Source of the DNA: 66-474 sp044464225
Lineage (GTDB): Bacteria; Pseudomonadota; Gammaproteobacteria; Xanthomonadales; Rhodanobacteraceae
Reading direction: 5' to 3'
Length of the DNA: 64,000 nt
NCBI GenBank assembly: GCA_044464225.1
Contig: JBIQLN010000009.1
Span: 48,825 to 112,824, forward strand
In this document: one piece after another, positions 61,301 to 64,000 of the stretch
How positions within the stretch are numbered: position 1 is the first letter of the stretch
How the letters are laid out: the number at the start of each line of letters is the position of its first letter
Notes under the pieces: generated by a model
The model's input: only the letters and a program-made list of their open reading frames with translations
Told to the model about the DNA's origin: nothing
The model's database searches: none
Translations under genes and position numbers: made by a program

Positions 61301-62342
61301 GCAGGAATCCGGTCCGCCGCCGCCACCGGAGCCGCCACCCGCGAACTCGCCCATCGCACCGGCCGCGGTGCCGCCGCTGCACGTCACGATCGGCGATTTG
61401 AAACTCGGCAAGGCGCAACTCGGGACGACCCGGTTCGAGAGCACGTCCACGCCGGAGGGCATGCGCATCGACAAGTTCGAATCGAAGGGCGCGGATTTCA
61501 CGATCCAGGCGCATGGCGACTGGAACGGCACCAAGGCCTCCAGCCAGTCGCATCTCGTCATCGACGTGGCGTCGCACGACTTCGGCAAAATGCTGGACGC
61601 GTTCGGCTTCAGCGGCCTGCTGGCCGGCGGCAAGAATGCACACCTGCACATCGACGGCATTTGGCCCGGCGCGCCATCGGGGTTTTCGTTGGCATGGATG
61701 ACGGGCGAACTCGACATCAAGGTGGGCGAAGGCCGCATCCTGGCGGTAAAGCCGGGCTTGGGAAGATTGCTGGGCTTGCTCTCGCTGCGCGAAATCCCGA
61801 GCCGGTTGATGCTGCATTTCGGGGACGTGTTCAAGTCGGGCTTCGGCTTCGACAGTGTGTCCGCCAATTTCCAGTTGAAGGATGGCAGTGCCCATACCCG
61901 CAACATGATCATCACCGCGCCTGCGGCGCGTATCGTGATGCAGGGGCGCACCGGGTTCCGCGCGCGTGACTACGACCTTACCGTCGACGTCACCCCGCAC
62001 GTTGGCGGTGCGCTGCCGGTCGTCGGGGCCGTGATCGGCGGCCCTGTCGGTGCGGCGGCCGGACTGGTGGTGCAAGGCCTGATCGGCAAGGGGCTCAACA
62101 AGGCCGCGGGCAGCATTTATCGAGTCACCGGCAGTTGGGACAAGCCGAAGATCGAAACCGTGGCTTCGCTGCCACTGCCCGCATCCGGCGCAAGCAGCGC
62201 CGCGCCCGCCGGCACCGCACCGGCACCGGCAAGCGTCGCCGCGCCGGCGACCAGCGCGCCGCCGCCGACCGCACCGTCGACAACGCCGCGTGGTCCGCTC
62301 TCCACGTTGCCGGCCCCGCCCGCTCCAGCGACATCGGGCTGA
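58377..62342 (+). CDS. yhdP: YhdP family AsmA-like envelope protein
   Basis: 1321-aa protein of the AsmA-like/TamB-like group. One N-terminal membrane helix (about residues 14-35), then a very long periplasmic repeating beta-groove region, as proposed for lipid transport between inner and outer membrane. The YhdP start (HYPDLIARQLSERLHRPVAFTGVTSHW) and the C-terminal AsmA-like end (AWMTGELDIKVGEGRILAVKPGLGRLLGLLSLREIPSRLMLHFGDVF) are recognisable. It has a Pro-rich linker near 980 (PPPPPEPPP) and an Ala/Pro-rich tail. Gene order rng-yhdP-tldD is that of E. coli. Confidence 0.92.
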   Translation: MIPRHHLRRARFALTALVAVLLIAAAVAMGLVQILLPVATHYPDLIARQLSERLHRPVAFTGVTSHWQPSGPLLTVKNLTLGPEKPGGGSVTLKRAQLKFDFGAWLRPSHRWITLRLNGIELRVEHSMSGWQVVGFGNSPGETHAPLQSLPVDLDLGDVRVDIVDKVTGRSWRVLAPRLRVVNIGDSVRFGGSLQQLGTSQAVTVSGRMDASERNYDLYVATSNFDLAEAVRGLDLKGYGVRSGLANIEIWGHWRGGKFQSAAARYAMRDLVASGPEGRSITLAALAGRLQANHVADGWDIAWRGPGNPGADIDQAGGAIVHLRGHAGAWRVSAAAHSIDLSPWLALAAMAPQAPKTLIGWAAQAQPHVQLDAAALAWREGGRYDATLQFSGLRSSATGAIPGIALSRGIVRADNEALSLELPPQNATLALTNVFRKPFQFRRLGGTMVAWREDGLWNIAADGLHFDTGEFAGNGEAHLVWRGGGHKPFISASGALERGKVTEAKLFWPYRSMPASLIAWLDHAFVGGDVTAGRVVVRGNLDDWPFLDHQGRFEATGAVQDATFDFSDEWPRATGVDAALDFVDNHMAIVATHATVQGVTTTHAVAEIPDLHHGVLGLDIQGGGTGAELLDFVRHSPVGTSARDVLDGLKVGGNAKFGIKLSIPLDRAENFTLGGKVDLAHADVTAAKWNIALKDLTGPLFIDNKGFQARDLSAMFRGAPAKLSMAVGGNAVGDPKDMVEASMDTTASAQALVQGYPDLANLVEHASGAAPFHIAVRLVNGENNAPATTILNVKSTLVGLALDLPAPLDKPADASLPLDLTLQLPPAGAPLTVSLGDVLQVRGRLGDAARNLPTALAMNFGSGMPESVPERGLVVNGRAPRLDVSGWIQQALGGESGGAFPELVKANVATDSAEVFGTDLGALQFSFEAEADNDTITFDGNAVKGTIGLPTTNLATRGITAKLDYLHWPEPSEPKQESGPPPPPEPPPANSPIAPAAVPPLHVTIGDLKLGKAQLGTTRFESTSTPEGMRIDKFESKGADFTIQAHGDWNGTKASSQSHLVIDVASHDFGKMLDAFGFSGLLAGGKNAHLHIDGIWPGAPSGFSLAWMTGELDIKVGEGRILAVKPGLGRLLGLLSLREIPSRLMLHFGDVFKSGFGFDSVSANFQLKDGSAHTRNMIITAPAARIVMQGRTGFRARDYDLTVDVTPHVGGALPVVGAVIGGPVGAAAGLVVQGLIGKGLNKAAGSIYRVTGSWDKPKIETVASLPLPASGASSAAPAGTAPAPASVAAPATSAPPPTAPSTTPRGPLSTLPAPPAPATSG

Positions 62343-62380
62343 AGCAAGATCGCGCCGCCACCCCGTACGGAGGAATCGTC

Positions 62381-62686
62381 ATGCAGACGTTCTTTTGCAA
62401 GCTGGTTCCGCCACGCGCCACGTTCGTGCAGGACATCACGTCTGCGGAAACGGAGGCGATGGGCCGGCACGTCGCCTATTGGACGCGCGTGATCGAACAG
62501 GGCACGCGTGTGTTTGCGCTGGGGCTGGTGCTCGATCCGACCGGCGCATTTGGGGTCGGTATCCTGGAGGCGGAGGACTTGGCCGCGGTGCGTGCGATCA
62601 CGGAAAAGGATCCTGCCATCACGGCTGGCATGGGGATGCATTACGAAATCCATCCCATGCCGCGCGGGGTGATGCACGCCGGTTGA
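62381..62686 (+). CDS. YciI-like (dimeric alpha-beta barrel) protein
   Basis: 101-aa small cytoplasmic protein with the ferredoxin-like YciI fold: MQTFFCKLVPPRATFVQDITSAETEAMGRHVAYWTRVIEQG, then VFALGLVLDPTGAFGVGILEAEDLAAVRAITEKDP. The usual YciI His-Asp pair is only partly evident, so catalysis is uncertain. Perfect GGAGGA six bases before the ATG fixes the start; the longer open frame upstream runs inside yhdP and is a shadow. Between yhdP and tldD, an extra gene compared with E. coli. Confidence 0.8.
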   Translation: MQTFFCKLVPPRATFVQDITSAETEAMGRHVAYWTRVIEQGTRVFALGLVLDPTGAFGVGILEAEDLAAVRAITEKDPAITAGMGMHYEIHPMPRGVMHAG

Positions 62687-62768
62687 ACGACTACGGGGCA
62701 ATGTATCGCTTGCGATCGGCCCGGCCCGCCCTTACGTTGTCACGATCCTCTGCAAGGCCTCGCTTTTC

Positions 62769-64000
62769 ATGGATTTCCCGCTGGCTCTGGTTGAACGCAG
62801 CCTGCTCGCACCGGGCGGCCTGTCCACCAACGATCTCGAACGCGTATTCGCGCGGGTGATGGCGCCGTCCATCGACGCGGCGGATCTGTACTTCCAGCAT
62901 TCGCGCAGCGAATCATGGGTGCTGGAGGACGGCATCGTCCGCGACGGCAGCCACAGCATCGAGCAGGGCGTGGGCGTGCGCGCGGTGTCCGGCGACAAGA
63001 CGGGTTTTGCGTATTCCGACGACATCGTGCTGCCGCAGTTGCTGGAAGCGGCCGGCGCGGCGCGTGCGATCGCGCAGGACGGCAACGGTGCGGGCAAGCC
63101 ACTCAGCATTCGCAACACCCGCGCGCTGTATCCGGCCGACGATCCCATCGACGCGCTGGACAACGCCGCCAAGATCGCGCTGCTGCGCGAACTGGACGCG
63201 CTGGCGCGCAGCCTCGATCCGCGCATCAAGCAGGTGATCGTCAGCATGAGCGCGACCCACGAATCCGTGCTGATCGCCGCCGCCGATGGCACGCTGGCCG
63301 CGGACGTGCGCCCGCTGACCCGGGTCAACGTGCAGGTGATCGCGGAAGCCGACGGTCGCCGCGAGTCCGGTTATTCGGGTGGCGGCGGGCGTTGCGCGTA
63401 TCGCGAATTGATCGATTCCGGTCGCGCGCACGGGTGGGCACGCGAAGCGGTGCGGCAGGCGCTGGTGAACCTCGACGCGGTCGATGCACCCGCGGGCACC
63501 ATGGACGTGGTGCTCGGTCCCGGTTGGCCGGGCGTGCTGCTGCACGAGGCGATCGGGCATGGCCTTGAGGGCGACTTCAATCGCAAGGGTACGTCCGCGT
63601 TTGCCGGCCGCATCGGGGACAAGGTTGCCGCCGACGGCGTGACGGTGGTGGACGACGGCACGATGCCGGGGCGGCGCGGTTCGCTGTCGGTGGACGACGA
63701 AGGCACCACCACGAACTGCACCACGCTGATCGAAAATGGTCGGCTGGTCGGCTACATGCAGGACAAACACAACGCGCGCCTGATGGGCATGGCGCCCACC
63801 GGCAATGGGCGGCGCGAATCGTTCGCGCACCTGCCGATGCCGCGCATGACCAACACCTGCATGCTCGCGGGCAAGCACGATCCGCAGGAAATCATCGCCT
63901 CGGTCGGGCGCGGGCTGTACGCCGTCAACTTCGGCGGCGGCCAGGTCGACATCACCAACGGCAAGTTCGTGTTCAGCGCCAACGAGGCCTACCTGATCGA
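62769..64000 (+). CDS. tldD: Metalloprotease TldD, 3' end beyond window
   Basis: First 410 residues of TldD (E. coli 481 aa), cut by the window edge; no stop is reached. With TldE (PmbA, not in this window) it forms a peptidase that trims unstructured peptides such as CcdA or microcin B17 precursor. Zinc motif HEAIGHGLEGD with His259, Glu260 and His264 (HExxxH). N-terminal LLAPGGLSTNDLERVFARVMAPSIDAADLYFQHSRSESWVLEDGIVRDGSHSIEQGVGVRAV is typical of TldD. ATG at 62769; 82 nt after the YciI-like gene. Confidence 0.94.
   Translation, partial: MDFPLALVERSLLAPGGLSTNDLERVFARVMAPSIDAADLYFQHSRSESWVLEDGIVRDGSHSIEQGVGVRAVSGDKTGFAYSDDIVLPQLLEAAGAARAIAQDGNGAGKPLSIRNTRALYPADDPIDALDNAAKIALLRELDALARSLDPRIKQVIVSMSATHESVLIAAADGTLAADVRPLTRVNVQVIAEADGRRESGYSGGGGRCAYRELIDSGRAHGWAREAVRQALVNLDAVDAPAGTMDVVLGPGWPGVLLHEAIGHGLEGDFNRKGTSAFAGRIGDKVAADGVTVVDDGTMPGRRGSLSVDDEGTTTNCTTLIENGRLVGYMQDKHNARLMGMAPTGNGRRESFAHLPMPRMTNTCMLAGKHDPQEIIASVGRGLYAVNFGGGQVDITNGKFVFSANEAYLI

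Overview
High-GC, densely packed chromosomal DNA of a gammaproteobacterium, most likely a Xanthomonadales/Rhodanobacteraceae-type organism (inference from gene content and order, not from a database search). The supporting signs are an rpoE-rseA-degP stress operon without rseB, a split NAD(P) transhydrogenase (pntAA, pntAB, pntB), the continuous block leuS-lptE-holA-nadD-rsfS-rlmH followed by maf-rng-yhdP-tldD, secreted S53 and S10 peptidases, an M13 lipoprotein peptidase, and TonB/PiuC iron genes. No rRNA, tRNA, CRISPR array, prophage or insertion sequence was recognised. Both ends cut genes: a GGDEF-EAL protein on the left and tldD on the right.

Layout. 0-4.3 kb: end of a degenerate GGDEF-EAL gene, then the sigma-E operon with a candidate autoregulatory promoter. 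4.5-8.6 kb: a metallo-beta-lactamase-fold hydrolase and a TMEM43-like membrane protein, facing an overlapping operon (nitroreductase, 5'-3' exonuclease, Nudix hydrolase). 8.7-13.8 kb: pntAA, then an inverted ECF-sigma/DUF3619/DUF3106 module, then pntAB-pntB. 13.9-19.9 kb: a membrane protein, sufT, and two secreted S53 (kumamolisin-type) peptidases around a small membrane protein. 20-24 kb: a short asparaginase and yajC-secD-secF. 24-35 kb: rapA, piuC plus a siderophore receptor behind a Fur-box-like site, an M13 peptidase, a beta-CASP RNase-like protein, and a PEP-CTERM protein with a near-consensus sigma-54 promoter. 35-47.4 kb: thpR/DUF502, an ECF sigma with a membrane partner, an S10 peptidase, two tandem pseudokinase-like/FGE-like fusion proteins, a channel-like protein, cnoX and a secreted amidohydrolase. 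47.6-64 kb: the housekeeping block from leuS to tldD, with a CPA-type antiporter.

Themes. Envelope functions dominate: sigma-E response, Sec translocation, LPS assembly, YhdP, exported peptidases, sorting-signal protein. Three separate ECF sigma factors each sit beside a likely membrane regulator. The most unusual observations are (1) two paralogous kinase-FGE fusions that both carry HGG in place of HRD in the catalytic loop; (2) a dispersed extragenic hairpin repeat with a symmetrical GA/GA internal loop and compensatory arm changes; (3) the sigma-54 site in front of the PEP-CTERM gene; (4) a conserved element upstream of both S53 genes; and (5) the transhydrogenase operon broken by an inverted sigma-factor module.
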